NCBI GenBank assembly: GCA_039583875.1
Contig: CM077155.1
Span: 9,102,043 to 9,166,042 of the forward strand
From: Platanthera guangdongensis
Taxonomy: Eukaryota > Streptophyta > Magnoliopsida > Asparagales > Orchidaceae
Length of the DNA: 64,000 nucleotides
Direction: 5' to 3'
The notes below the pieces were generated by a model that saw nothing but the letters and a program-made list of their open reading frames with translations, did not search any database and was not told the DNA's origin. This document shows, piece after piece, positions 22,185 through 33,878 of the stretch (within the stretch, counting starts at the first letter, position 1; each line of letters starts with the position of its first letter). The position numbers and the translations under genes are program-made.

Positions 22185-22396
22185 GATTAGCGTGGTCAGT
22201 CGCAATCATGAGATAGTGATTATAAGAAATTAAAGAGTATTTAAACCAACATTAAAAATATATATTCTAATACCGTCCCGCAATCAGCGGATATCAAGTT
22301 CTGACAATACCAATGAGACAGCAAGCAGCACACAACATTATTTGATTATTACATCATTTAGATAAAATAGAAGAAAAGGGGCGAGACGAACGGCCT
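22185..22396. other. gypsy G resumes after copia A; probable 3' region of antisense gene 2
   Basis: AT-rich non-coding stretch between the duplicated ACCTC and the stop codon of the antisense gene at 22397. No gene is seen. Confidence 0.4.
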
Positions 22397-23371
22397 TCAG
22401 TACCGGTGCCATTGCCAGCGACCACCACGAGCTCCCGCGCAGGGAGGTCTACTGCGCGAGCGGAAGGCGCGAACGGACTCAAGCCCACGGCACGCGAGAC
22501 GGAGCTGTATGTCAGTCTCATTGATGATGGCGTCAGGGTTGGTGCCATCAACATCTAACTCAACATTGGCCTCGGAGGATAGACGAGCGCATTCGTTCTC
22601 CAACCATTCGATGCGTCGATCTGCTGCCTGCTTATCCAGTGCCAACGAGTGGATAATGTGCGCGTGCTTCCTAAACAGCTCCACAGTCTTGCGCCTCATT
22701 TCCACCGGGTTCGCAGGGTCGCCAAGAAAATCTTCAATCCCGTCAAGAGGAGGCAGAGGCGGGATGACAGATTGCCCAGGGTGCTCCTCAACAGGCGAGT
22801 CGGTATGGGCGCCTGCGAAAGAAGTAAAGGAGCAGGGTGAGAGCGGCTCCCGCAGGAGTATGTGGGAGTAGCGAGTGGGACAAAGAAGCGAGAGGATGGA
22901 TTCCTTACCAGGGGGACGGGATGTCCCGGCGGCCTGGGAGGGATCGTCTCTCCTCTCGCAGGGAGGAGTAGATAGAGGAGTGGAAAGTAACTGCAAGTCG
23001 GAATCTTCGCGGTGGCCGGTAGAATCATCTCACGGGCTTTTCGATAGATGTACAGCCGCGGGAGCTCCATGTATAGAAACCATTAAGAAAGCAGATACAA
23101 ATATTGAAGGAGTAATAAGGATAGAACCGAGAGCTCACCCCTTTCTCTTTGGGAGATGTGGGAGGAGGGGTAGGGCAGGTCTCCTGCACCATGCGAGAAG
23201 GCCCCTCGACAGGGGAAGAGGGGCCACCATTTTTTACCCCCTTCAGGCGAGAGGTAGAGGATGGAACAGAAGGTAGGGGAGAACTAAGGTTGAGGTGTAA
23301 GCAGCCACGGCAGCCTTGTTCTACTTACGCACTTTGGCAAGGCGCTCGCGAAAGCTCTGTCTGTGAGACAT
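22397..23371 (-). pseudogene. antisense gene 2 of gypsy element G, multi-exon candidate of unknown function
   Basis: A second gene opposite to pol. The candidate start is the ATG at 23369-23371 (MSHRQSFRERL), about 70 bp downstream of a TATA box. Middle segments (about 23320-23145) are Ser/Pro-rich and end at a GGTGAGC donor-like site. The last part, 22812-22397, is a soluble helical region (RRKTVELFRKHAHI...DRRIEWLENEC, coiled-coil-like) and ends in a basic, aromatic tail. A possible intron with GTAAGG...TTTCGCAG lies at 22908-22813 (96 bp); it is also open and divisible by three, so it may be coding. A TAG at about codon 17, or an intron starting at GTAAGT (23328), must be explained. I do not recognise the family. 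Similar base composition and GCGAG words tie it to antisense gene 1. Confidence 0.5.
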
Positions 23372-23439
23372 GATGAACAGTGCTGCAAGTAAGGAGGGGA
23401 TATTCAAAGGGGCAACCTCCATTCAAGATAGGAATCCCA

Positions 23440-23448
23440 TATTTATAG
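23440..23448 (-). promoter_or_regulatory. TATA box of antisense gene 2
   Basis: CTATAAATA on the - strand, about 70 bp upstream of the ATG at 23371. It is the same nonamer as the box of antisense gene 1 (5914-5922). Confidence 0.55.
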
Positions 23449-23770
23449 GTTTCGACGAGGGGACTAAGAAGATTCCCTCATAAATACGTCAATAAATATG
23501 TATTAACAGCGAGCCTCGGTTGGATGTTCTTTCCGAGCTTAGATTAATCTCGAAAAGAGCGGGGATTATGTACAACCTCGGGCTCGCGAGAGGACCACGA
23601 AAGCATGAGATAGACGAGGCAGGGCGAGTGGAATTGATGGGCGAGTGAGACCATGTGGTCCACTCGCAGTTGGCGATAAGAATTCCTTGTAGTAGGCGAG
23701 ACGTCCCTCCTAGGGGCGCGAGAAGGCCTTTGGCCGCGAGAAGGACTCACGACATATAAGGTTGGCGAGA
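23449..23770. other. GC-rich upstream region of antisense gene 2
   Basis: No coding sequence is supported. Repeated CTCGC/GCGAG words, some as near-palindromes (GGCTCGCGAG, GGCCGCGAGAAGG). Probably promoter and 3' untranslated region of element G. Confidence 0.35.
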
Positions 23771-23783
23771 CGGGAGGGAGGTT
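23771..23783 (+). promoter_or_regulatory. candidate polypurine tract of gypsy G
   Basis: CGGGAGGGAGGTT directly before the TG of the inferred 3' LTR. Confidence 0.4.
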
Positions 23784-24284
23784 TGTCTCGCCGATAGTTT
23801 TTCCCACTCTCCATATAGAGAGAGGGCTTTTTTCACATTTCTATACCAAGGGGGTTTCTACCCTTCTACCCCGGGTATTTTTACCCTTTTGTCCTTGATG
23901 GTCTGCATATATCTCCTCAGAACAGCAGAGTTTGGCTGTTGGCAGACCCAAACAAGGGTACTTAGGTAATTTCAAGCTAGTTCAGTGTGGTTATTTGCAG
24001 ATCCAACTCAGAAAACTATAAATAGACCCATAAGGGCTCCTTAGAAAGTAAGCTTTCATTATCCTCCAAATCTCTAGTGCTTTCTGAGGAGCTCCTAGCC
24101 CAGCTTTTGTATTTGGAAGGGAAGCTCTCAGAGATCTTCCGTGTGTGAGGTGGGACATCCCTACTGAGGCTTTGGGTCAGTCTTAGGTCCTTTGCAACTA
24201 CTTGGTGGTCGATGCTCGAGAGAAGTAGGTGTTGGCTGTACCCCTATTTTTGAACTCCCGTTGAAGTCAATTTTGGCTTCAACA
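23784..24284 (+). repeat. probable 3' LTR of gypsy element G
   Basis: 501 bp starting TGTCTCGCC and ending CTTCAACA, with a TATA box (CTATAAATAG near 24017) and a transcribed-looking downstream half. The right edge is placed where clean D-type coding sequence starts at 24285. The matching 5' LTR is outside the window, so the ends and the candidate TSD (AGCAG at 24285-24289) are unconfirmed. Confidence 0.45.
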
Positions 24285-25082
24285 AGCAGCTCCCATACTA
24301 ATACTCTAATTGAAGAAGCTAAAAATGGGAAGAGAGATGCCATAAGGACCAATACTAAAAACATGGTCTGGGCAACAAATATTGTGAGAGGCTCATTGGG
24401 ATTAGAGCCATTGCAATATGATAATATCCCAATGATGTTTGCTCAAGTACTAGAAACCTTGAATAGAGAGCCTGCTCGGGATAATCAAGAGTATGGGATG
24501 TATATAGAAGATCATGATAGTGCTGGTAATCAGTGGGGAGTGCATCCAATTACTGCTGAAATTCCCTCCTTTAGCCCCATTGTTGACCCGACACTACAGA
24601 CAAGAGAAATGGCTGCTAAAAATGCTAAAACAGAAGAATACGTAAGGATGAGAAAGAGAAAATACAGAGAAGAAATGGAAAAATGACCTGATTTCGAGCA
24701 ATTGAGCCCAGAGTGCAGATCCATCATCTTGCTTGCTTAGGATCAGGTCAAAAATAAGAAATCAAACAGAGCTAAATGGTATAGCAAGACTGAATGAGAT
24801 AAGATGGAAATGAGAGACATAGAAAGAAGTATTTTCTGGAGGAACAAAAAGGCAAATCTTCTCACTCCTAATGTTGTGGAACCTTCTAAATACTTCCCCA
24901 AGCCCTTCAGCTATTTTGAGAGACAAAATGATAAAGCTGAAGCTAAAGCTGAAACTGGAGCTACTTAGGCCAAGGCTGCTGATGATGCTGATAAGAAGGG
25001 AAAGAAGATAGCTGGGGCTGAAGACAAGCCGACAAAGAAATCCAGAGGCAGTGTGATTAAGATAAGGGAACCTGAAACTTAA
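24285..25082 (+). pseudogene. C-terminal part of the 3' extra ORF of copia D
   Basis: One frame throughout, ending at the TAA at 25080-25082, with four internal nonsense codons (TGA 24684-24686; further stops near 24738, 24795 and 24966). It is clearly related to the tail of the extra ORF of element C (about 50700-51400): shared blocks are PDFEQxSP, RAKWYS and SKYFPKPxxYFERQ, followed by a Lys/Ala-rich end. The function of this family is unknown. The N-terminal part lies left of gypsy G, outside the window. Confidence 0.8.
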
Positions 25083-25287
25083 AATGTTTCAGGTTCTGCT
25101 TATAGGGCAAGGTATATAACACTCTATGTAAATTGCACAAACATTTATTCCCTGTATGATTAAATAGAACAACCACTTTCACAACCATTTGATATGTCTA
25201 TGATTTATCTAAATTATGTTGTGATGATGTGTTTTATATATAGCATAGGTATGTTAGTGTATACATTAGTTTAGGTTTTGAGTTCTT
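25083..25287 (+). other. copia D spacer between extra ORF and PPT
   Basis: AT-rich; no gene seen. Confidence 0.4.
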
Positions 25288-25302
25288 CAAATAAGGGGAG
25301 AT
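25288..25302 (+). promoter_or_regulatory. polypurine tract of copia D
   Basis: CAAATAAGGGGAGAT immediately before the LTR; one base different from the PPT of A, C and E. Confidence 0.85.
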
Positions 25303-27996
25303 TGTTTAGTCCATTGAACCCAATGTCCTGAATTTGAATAAAGAACATCAAACAATATATACACATGTTGTGATCTAACTTGTGTTCAAGATTAATGAAT
25401 GCAGATTGTCCTGATAAGCAATGATGGGACAGGTAGCCTAATTTGCTAAGACAGGTAAGTTCTTGCCTAAGTGGTGGAAAGACAGAAAATTGTCTAAGTC
25501 CACAAGCATTGAGTGAAGATCATTCACTCAATGATGGATAACTTATAGCACTGAGTAAAGCCTATTCAGTCAAAGCCATGAAGTGGCAAGCTTAGAATGT
25601 GGCCAAGTCCACAGACATTGATTGAAGTCAACTTACTCAATGCCATACAACAAAAAGCTATGAGTCGGGCTAATACAGTCAAAGCCTGAAGAGAAATGAG
25701 CCAAAAGGTGGCTAAGTCCACAGGCATTAAGTGTAGATCACTCTCTCAACGCCTTAGTTTCAAAATAGTTAAATAGCTGAGCTCAAAGTTCGTCGAGCTA
25801 AGCTAATCGTTCGTCGAACTAAGCTTAGATTTTTAGAAATTTGGCTAAGTCCAATTTCGTCTAACTGAGTTCAGAGTTCGTCGAACTGAGTTCAGAGTTC
25901 GTCGAACTGAGTTCAGAGTTCGTCGAACTGAGTTCAGAGTTCGTTGAACTAAGTCTTGAGTTCGACAATCTCAGCTTCCACTTGTGCGCCAAGCTAAACT
26001 CTAAAATCATCGAACTGCGTTTTTACTTATTCGTCGAACTGAGTTCTGAGTTCGACTAACTCAAACTGATTTTTGAAAATAGAAAATTTGGCTAAGGCAG
26101 AAAGCGTTGAGTGAGGCATGCTCACTCAACGCTCTCAACGCCTTTATACAGAATAAGTTAAAGCATAAAAAGTTGAGTGAGGCATGCTCACTCAACGCTC
26201 TCAACGCTTAAGTTGCTGAAGAAGCAGAAATGGCTAAGGCAGATAACGTTGAGTGAGGGATGTTCACTCAACACTCTCAACGCCTAAAATACAGAGTGTG
26301 GTGAAGGCACATGGCGTTGAGTGAAGTATATCCACTCAACGCTCTCAACGCCATGCATACCGAAGAGGCTGCAGAGATAGATGGCAAAAAAGCATTGAGT
26401 GTGCATTACTCACTCAACGCTGTCAATGCCTAGAAACAGATTTTTCATTCTTAGTAGATTGGCATTGAGTGAAGGTAACTCACTCAATGCTAAGAGATAG
26501 TAAAACTGTCTAAGTACTTTGGCATTGAGTGAAGCTTACTCACTCAATGTCTATACTACTGATGTTTGAATTTTGACTAAGTCTTCAGGTGCTGATGTCA
26601 GCAAGTTAAAAAGTCAAGAATATTCAAATTGTTAGCGACAATGCCACAGTACATGACAAAAGGCGCCGCAAGCCTACTGTACTTCAATTGGGCATTAAAG
26701 CGAGGATGCAACCTGCATTAATGGTGTGGGACCCATTGCTAAAAGAGCTGCTGGGGTTTAATAAATAAAAGGAAATTCTCTTTACAGAAAGGGTTAAGTT
26801 TTACAAAAGTTTTTCACAATCGCCATTATTGTGGGTGTGGATGAAGAACAGTGAACTCAAGACAAGCAAGTCAAGTTGCAGATCAAGTTAGCAGTTGAGA
26901 TCAACATCTTCAACAACAAGATTATGGGTGCCATCTTCATCTGCATCGGCTAGCAAGCTCAGGGTGATTCTCTGAGAAAGAGATAACAGCTATGGCCAAC
27001 CCCTGCTGCAGGTGCTTCACAGATCCAGCCAATAAATTCTCAAGAAGATTCTCTTGAGGACCTGTGAAGAAGAAGATAGAGCTGAGCAGTTGGCTCGATT
27101 CAGAAAGCAGCAGAGAAGCTGATCTGCAAGTTGCTTCCAGTATAAGCCAAAGCTTCTACATCTTTGTTGTTGTGAAGAAGAGAGAGCTAAACTTTTGGTT
27201 TTGTTCAGATTAGGCATAACTGTATTCTGCAAATAACTTCTAGCTCAAGTGGATATACTTGTTGATGTGAAGTAGTTGGGGCTAATGTGTACTTACTCTA
27301 GTATAGTTGACACAGGAAAACATTCTTGGTGTCATAGTGGGGGCTGAGTTTAACTTACCTAAGGTTGATTGTCACAGAGGAATTTCTCTTGTGCTCAATC
27401 AAAAACCTCATCAATCCACTTCCATCTTGTAGGATCATTTGTGGATCTGAGAGGTAGGGGCAAACTTGCTCTGTGGTAGGTTATCAGTTGATCACTGAGT
27501 GGTAGGGCACTTGTGCCTGAGCTGTAGGAGAGTGTATCTCTCTGAGTTGTAGGAGCAAGTTTGCTCTGAGGTAGGGCTATACTCCATAGCCTGAGTGGTA
27601 GGGCTTAATTGCCCGTGGTAGGTGATACTTGTATCACTGAGTGTAGACCCTTGTGACTGAGGTGTAAGTCTTGGAGAAGACTGAGAGATCCTGAGGGATC
27701 TGAGGTGTAAGCTCTTTAGAGCATTATTTTGGAGAAGTGTCTTGACCAATACGAAGTTGACAAGGTTGGAGGAGAGTGGATGTACCCAAAGATTGGTGAA
27801 CCACTATAAATCTATGTTTACTCCGTTGTGTTGATTTTCTTTGTGCAGGTAACTCATCTTGAAAGCAGAAATTAACCAACCACTAAAGCAGTAAAATAAA
27901 AGAAAAGATAAGATAATCACAAAGGACTAAGAAACCTATTCACCCCCACCCCACCCCCTCTAGGTTATCTAGCTATCCTAGAAATAAAGACTTTCA
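25303..27996 (+). repeat. 3' LTR of copia D
   Basis: 2694 bp from TGTTTAGTCC to ...GACTTTCA; the CTTTCA end is shared with A, C and E. U3 holds palindrome arrays from about 25480 to 26560. A TATA-like AATAAATAAAAGG sits near 26759. The region 27240-27760 repeats GGTAGG/GTGTAAG phrases. Only one LTR is in the window, so the left end rests on the PPT and the right end on the TG...CA rule and the change to gypsy F sequence. Confidence 0.8.
25480..26560. repeat. palindrome arrays in U3 of copia D
   Basis: Two classes: TTGAGTGA...TCACTCAA hairpins with a trailing CTCTCAACGCC (about 26105-26560, spacing 55-80 bp), and TTCGTCGAACTGAG words, including a 21-bp tandem run at about 25875-25955. The second class resembles the A array. 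Confidence 0.85.
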
Positions 27997-28067
27997 GGTA
28001 CATTTGATATGATTTATACTTCTGTGTTATTTTCGGTTAAATATGGATTTCAGGACGAAATCTCTTA

Positions 28068-28081
28068 ACAGAGGGGAGAAT
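28068..28081 (+). promoter_or_regulatory. polypurine tract of gypsy F
   Basis: ACAGAGGGGAGAAT directly before TGTTATGCCCC. Confidence 0.7.
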
Positions 28082-28535
28082 TGTTATGCCCCAAAGTTCT
28101 TGAAAATAATGAGTTGATTACTGGGAGTTACCGCTAGGCGGTAGAGCTAATGTTGGTGGTATCTAGTTGAATTAAATCAATCTTTATTTCAGGAAGGTAC
28201 CATGCAACGATATAAAGTTAACGTGATGTTATACCACTCGACACTCTCGACGAATTAGTGCATTGAGAGCCTACCGCATGGCGGTAGTGTGATATCGCAT
28301 GGCGATAGTTAGAATATATCAACATTCATCTCTGGACGGTATCACCCGACGATAGTTGTAATGTCAGCAATAGCTTGGCACGTGCCAGATAAGGTTCAGG
28401 CGGTCTTAAGCGGCAGAGCGATGCTAATTGGGCCAAGCGGCCACTGCCTAAGATACCTCGTGACATTAGCAAAGATAACGCGTGGCGGTAGCTATCTGAT
28501 AAGGGCTTGAAATGAGATCATTTTCTCATTTTCTC

Positions 28536-28538
<3 letters not shown>

Positions 28539-28570
<32 letters not shown>
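28539..28570. repeat. CT dinucleotide microsatellite
   Basis: An uninterrupted run of CT units for about 32 bp inside the LTR of F. Confidence 0.9.
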
Positions 28571-28575
<5 letters not shown>

Positions 28576-28786
28576 TTAAGAAAGAAGAATGGAAAGACCA
28601 GAAGAACAAGGGCAATGGTGATCCAGCCTTGTTGTGAAGGCGTTCGTGTGGTCGGATTCACGAGTCGAAGCCAGATCCACAGAGAGGAAATTGTGGCAGT
28701 TCCATCCGGATCAAGTGCAAGCTCATGGATCCTAAGCGATCAACAAGGGTAACGATCTTTCTCCTTGGACATGTGAAGTCCTTTGT

Positions 28787-30405
28787 TGAAAGTCCACCTA
28801 GTGTCAACTATGTTCACCTATGGGGGGGGGATAGGTGACGTGCAGCGCTTTTGCGGAATTTAAATTGTACCTGCACACGAAAATAAAACAATACAGCACA
28901 ACAGAGTACACAAGCTATTTATAGTGGTTCCCCGACTTGGGTACATCCACTTTCCCCCTTCGACCTATCTCCCAACCAGGGACGACTCGGTCTCTTCTCC
29001 AACGGGATTGAAATCCAATCCCTGCACTATCGGAAGGAACCCTTCCACACGTAGGAGTCAACACTCCCACAAACCGGGTTGCACCCAACCCTTACAACAT
29101 GGAACCAACGTTCCTTTACAACAAAAGTAAAATAGAATGTACAAGAAATACAAACTACGTGAGGAGACTACGGTGTCCCTCTTCGTTGACGACGTGATCT
29201 TGAAGTCTACAAAGAGTCCACAACCTTGGTCTCTCTTGGAGAGGATCTCCCCGGAACCGGCGGTGGCAAGGTTCACGGGATCGGCGGCGCCGACGATGTG
29301 CGGCTGCACTTCTTTAGAGATCCAAACTTCGTAGCGAAGCTAGCTAGGTCTACCAACGGTCACACGAGGATCGGTCGTCTCGATCGATTCGGACGGGGAA
29401 GTTTTTCCCGATCAACAAATCGAGAGACAAGGGATCTCTGGATAGACGCGTGAGACTCTAAGCTTGGCTAAGCTTCTGTCGCCGGATATCGGGAAGAAAC
29501 GCGATCAACAGCGGCGACCAACTAGCGCGAGCGGCGACGGCGGCGGCGGAGCAGATTCACGATTTTAGGGTTAGATCGTGCTCGGCTTCTTTTCTGTGTA
29601 TCGTATTCCGTTCAAAATACCCGTATATATATACTGTAGACGCTTTCAAAAATGACCGTTGTGGGACCCACAAGAAGAATCCTTAAGTCCCGGTCCAGAA
29701 CATTGTCAGCGGCAGAATCCGGTTCAGGAACTTCCAGAGAAATCGCTAAGTAAAAATCGGCGAGAATCGCAGGTGATTCTCGACGAATCGGCGAGCATCA
29801 GTTAGTGATTCTCGACGATTCGTCGAGAATCACTAGTGATTCTCGCCGAATCACTTTTTGATTCTCAACGAATATTACTTGGTATTCATGATCTGCTCTG
29901 CGATGGGTTCGGCGAGAATCACCAGTGATTCTCGTCGAATCTTACTTGGCACCGTTTTGAGGTATCCGGAAAGAGTCGGCGAGAATCACTAATGATTCTC
30001 GACGATTCGACGAGAATCACTAGTGATTCTCGCCGAATCGGCGAGAATCACTTGGTGATTCTCGTCGAATTATACTTAGACGAATTTTCGTCTTTCCACC
30101 CAAGAGCTGCTCCTTGACCCATCCTTGCTCCTTGTCTTCTCTTGCATAAACACGGCCCTGTACTTGAAAGTAAGTGCACTCCAATAGAGAGAGTACACGT
30201 AGGCCAACACACTGATCTGCTCAACGAGGGATTACGTCATGCAGACCCGTGTATATTGACCTACTGCACCCTGACATTGGTGTGCACTTAGCGTGGAAAA
30301 ACTGCAAGTACAACTTGAAAGATTTTATCAAATACATTGTCTATTGACCTTAGCTTGTCCAGGGGCTTCTTCAAATCAGGTACATTGTGGATACAATACC
30401 CAACA
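28787..30405 (-). repeat. 3' LTR of copia E
   Basis: 1619 bp, TGTTGGGTATTG...GGACTTTCA on the - strand. TATATATA (- strand) at 29624-29631. Palindrome array at 29755-30075. Confidence 0.93.
29755..30075. repeat. palindrome array, copia E 3' LTR
   Basis: Repeated near-perfect palindromes built on GGCGAGAATCACTAGTGATT followed by CTCGCCG, with variants. One unit fewer than in the 5' LTR. Confidence 0.9.
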
Positions 30406-30420
30406 ATCTCCCCCTATTTG
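30406..30420 (-). promoter_or_regulatory. polypurine tract of copia E
   Basis: CAAATAGGGGGAGAT on the - strand, identical to A and C. Confidence 0.9.
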
Positions 30421-30705
30421 AAGAAGCCTAAACCCTACAAGCTAAGGTGAATAGAGCATATGGAATGAAAACCATAAACTTGAAATAGAGTTGAGTGAGT
30501 TATCCATTACCAATACCAATTTCTTGGGAACAAGCTTGGAGCCACCTTAGCCTTAGCCGAGAGGGTAATCTCCCCTTTTCGGCTTCTGCAAATCGGGGTC
30601 GGTAGCATTTGACCCCTTGCTCCCCCTCAGTTCTTGCGTCTGTGCTCACACTTGAGTTCCTTGCTCCCCCTCAGATCGTGTACGAGCCTGGAGCTTCTGT
30701 AGTCT
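30421..30705 (-). other. copia E spacer after RNase H
   Basis: 285 bp with CTCCCCCT words; no extra ORF and no palindrome array. Confidence 0.5.
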
Positions 30706-32342
30706 TCATTCCTCATAATTGAGCATCCCCAGTTCAGTCTTGAAAAGATTGAACTTGGCCTCGTCTAAGGGCTTTGTGAATATATCAGCAATCTGCTTGT
30801 CCGTGGGGACATAACAGAGAGAGATGTCCTTGTTCTCCACGTGCTCCCGAATGAAGTGGTAGCGCACTTCAATATGCTTCGTTCTGCTGTGCGATACCGG
30901 ATTGTTGGCAATGGTAATTGCACTGGAGGAGTCGCAGTACATTGGAACTTCCTTGAACTGAAGGTCGTAGTCGGCTAACTGGTTTCTGATCCATAGGAGT
31001 TGTGCGCAACAGCTTCCTGCCGAGATGTACTCAGACTCTGCTGTGGAGGTAGCTACACAATTCTGCTTCTTGCTGTTCCATGAGATAAGCCTTCTTCCAA
31101 GGAATTGACACGTCCCGGAAGTGCTTTTCCTGTCATCCCTACTCCCTGCAAAATCAGCATCTGAAAAACTCATTAGCTTGACATCATGGTTTCTCGGGTA
31201 CCACAAGCCAAGATTGGGAGTACCTTTAAGGTATCTTAGAATTCGCTTCGCAGCGACATAGTGAGATTCCTTAGTGTTCACCTGATATCTGGCACAGACA
31301 CATGTGGAGAACATGATATCCGGTCTACTGGCAGTAAGGTAGAGCAGGGATACAATGATGCTTCTGTATTTGGTTTCATCGAAAGGTTTACCTTTCTCAT
31401 CCTTATCCAGAGACATAGTGGATCCCATTGGAGTCCTCATAGAGGTTGCACTCTCCATATCGAATTTCTTAAGGAGTTCATTTGTGAACTTCGTCTGAGA
31501 GATGAAGATTCCATCCTCAGACTGTTTCACTTGAAGTCCTAAAAATACTTGAGCTCTCCCATACTGCTCATTTCAAACTTTCCTTGCATAAGTTTAGAAA
31601 ACTTTTTGCAAAGATTGTTGTCCGTTGAGCCGAATATTATGTCATCGACATAGATTTGCACCAGCAAAATCTTGCCTTTGACTTCCCTGAGAAACAATGT
31701 TTTATCTATTTTACCTCTAGAGAACTTGTTCTCAAGAAGAAAACTAGATAAAGTCTCATACCAAGCTCGTGGAGCTTGTTTCAACCCATATAAGGCTTTA
31801 TTAAGAAAATAAACATGATTGGGATAAGTAGGATCGACAAAACCTGGGGGTTGAGCGACGTATACTTCCTCTTTCAGGTCTCCGTTCAAGAATGCTGATT
31901 TCACATCCATTTGATAGACTGTGAATCCTTTGTGTGAAGCATACGCCAGGAACAATCTGATTGCCTCGAGCCTTGCTACTGGTGCGAAGGTCTGGTCGAA
32001 GTCAATCCCCTCCTCCTATCTGTAACCTTGAGCCACCAGCCTGGCCTTGTTCTTTACGATGACACCATGTTCATCCAGTTTGTTTTTGAAGATCCACTTG
32101 GTGCCAATCACATTCTGCTTGTATGGTCTGGGAACTAGCGTCCAAACGTTGCAACGTTCAAATTGATGTAGTTCATCTTGCATGGCCAAAATCCATGCCG
32201 CATCGTTGTTCGCCTCGTCGAACTTCTTTGGCTCAACCTGTGACAGGAAGCTAAGATGCAATACTTCGTTAATAGTACCTCTTCGAGTTCTGACACCGAC
32301 ACGAGGATCTCCGATGATCTGATCTCTAGGATGATCCCTCAC
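30706..32342 (-). pseudogene. copia E reverse transcriptase and RNase H
   Basis: RT blocks run from GTKWIF and ARLVAQGY through [16 protein letters not shown] and [13 protein letters not shown] (Trp intact) to the catalytic YVDDIIFGS (about 31650). RNase H has DADFAGSRDDRKST, STAESEY, CDSSSAI and RTKHIEVRYHF, ending MLNYEE at 30706. Damage is limited to a TAG at about 32016 just after AQGYR and a frameshift near 31540. It is the best-preserved RT in the window by frame count. Confidence 0.93.
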
Positions 32343-33424
32343 GTGCAGGAGCTCTAGAAGTCTGGCGTCTGGAGCTTCGACTACTTCTTGGGCTTCTCCT
32401 TCTTCTAAGAGATTTGTTCCATTTTGATCTTCAACATTTTCAGATGACGTGGAGGTGGAAACTTTGACGTACTTAGGAGTGTCATCTTTAGCGGTCTCAT
32501 CCAGACTCAGCTGTTCAAGTCGTGCACCTGCATCTTAAAGAATACCACTGGAAGAATTGCTGTTAAGCAAACTTCCTTCATCAAATACAACATTTATTGA
32601 TTCTTCTACCACTAGGGTTTTCTTATTGAAGACCCTATATGCCCGACTGTGGGAACTATAGCCCATGAATATGCCTTCGAAGCATTTTTCACCAAATTTA
32701 GTACGCGGGTACTTCCCATTATTCAGTACATAGCATCTGCAACCAAAATCCTCAAGTAGGACATGGTTGGTTTCCTGCCTTTCAGTAGCTCGTAAGGCGT
32801 CTTACGATGATGCTTGTTGATCAATGCTCGGTTTTGTACATGACAAGCTGTATTGACAGCCTCTGCCCAGAAGTATTCCGGGAGAGAAGTGTCTTTCAAC
32901 ATTGTCGTGCAGGCTACAATGAGAGTTCTATTTCTCCTCTCCGCAACTCCATTTTGCTGAGGAGTGCGCGGGGAGAAAAACTCATGAAAGATACCTTGTT
33001 CTTCACAAAATTCTGTCATAGCACCAGATTCGAATTCTGTTCCATGGTCACTTCTGATTTTGACCACTGAGCAGTTAAATTCGTTCTGAGCCTGCTTGAC
33101 AAAACTAGTGAAGATGTCAAATGTATCTGACTTTCGTTTCAAAAAGAACACCCATGTAAACCGAGAATGATCATCAACTATCACTAGCGTATAGGACTTG
33201 CCTCCCAAGCTATGAACTTGTATTGGACCAAACAATTCCATATGTAAAAGGTAAAGACATCGGGAAGAGTCTTTATCTGCGATGCTCTTAAAGGTAGCCC
33301 TAGTCTGTTTGCCCATCTGGCATGCAGGACAGGGGCTATCTTTGATGCACTTGATACTGGGAGCATTCTTTACTAAGTTCTTAGAAAACAGCATACTAAT
33401 TGTCTTGAAATTAATATGTGTCAA
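32343..33424 (-). pseudogene. copia E integrase and linker
   Basis: Shows the CxxC pair with GKQT, the core SDHGTEF (second D) and TPQQNGVAERRNRT (E). The first catalytic position in LYLLHM-ELFGP is Glu instead of the family Asp (codon 63 of the segment starting at 33424), which should abolish strand transfer. A frameshift near 32745, at the RI-GC block, moves the C-terminal part to another frame. That part ends in an acidic linker before RT. Confidence 0.9.
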
Positions 33425-33433
33425 TCTCTTATG

Positions 33434-33871
33434 TCATTGATCACAAAGAGATGCACTGTCTGTTACCACAAGGCATACGGGGGTATATGAATCTATACTG
33501 AGAAAATCTAAGCAAACGATATTTCTGCTCCTAATGCTTGATAATACCGTCTTAGAAGAGGTACGTGAAATTATCAGACATTTATCCTTGTAGAACTTAA
33601 CGTCATAACCTTTGTCACATAACTGACTTACACTGATCAGGTTATGGTTTAACCCTTCAACATAAGCCACGTCGGTGATAGGGATTATACCGTTGGAAAT
33701 CATACTGTAACCTCTGGTGACTTCTCGATCTGACCCTCCAAAGATGACTTTGGGTCCATTCTCGACTGGAGTGTAATCACGCAGCAGGCTTCTTGTCCCA
33801 GTCATATGCCGGGAGCATCCACTGTCCAAATACCAGATCGGCGTTTTGGTGGCCTTTGGACATTCCTGCAA
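33434..33871 (-). pseudogene. copia E protease and pre-integrase
   Basis: Aspartic protease site WYLDSGCSRHMTG near the start, then the FGG, VAYVEGLNHNLISVSQL and GYDVKFY blocks. It ends at a TGA (33434-33436) that replaces the Trp before HKRL; the following frame is the same as that of the integrase segment. Confidence 0.9.
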
Positions 33872-33878
33872 AACAAAA

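Noticed and set aside
29137..29453. Open frames in the U5 side of copia E LTRs (also 36602-36933)
   Set aside because: Present twice only because the LTR is repeated; no protein features.
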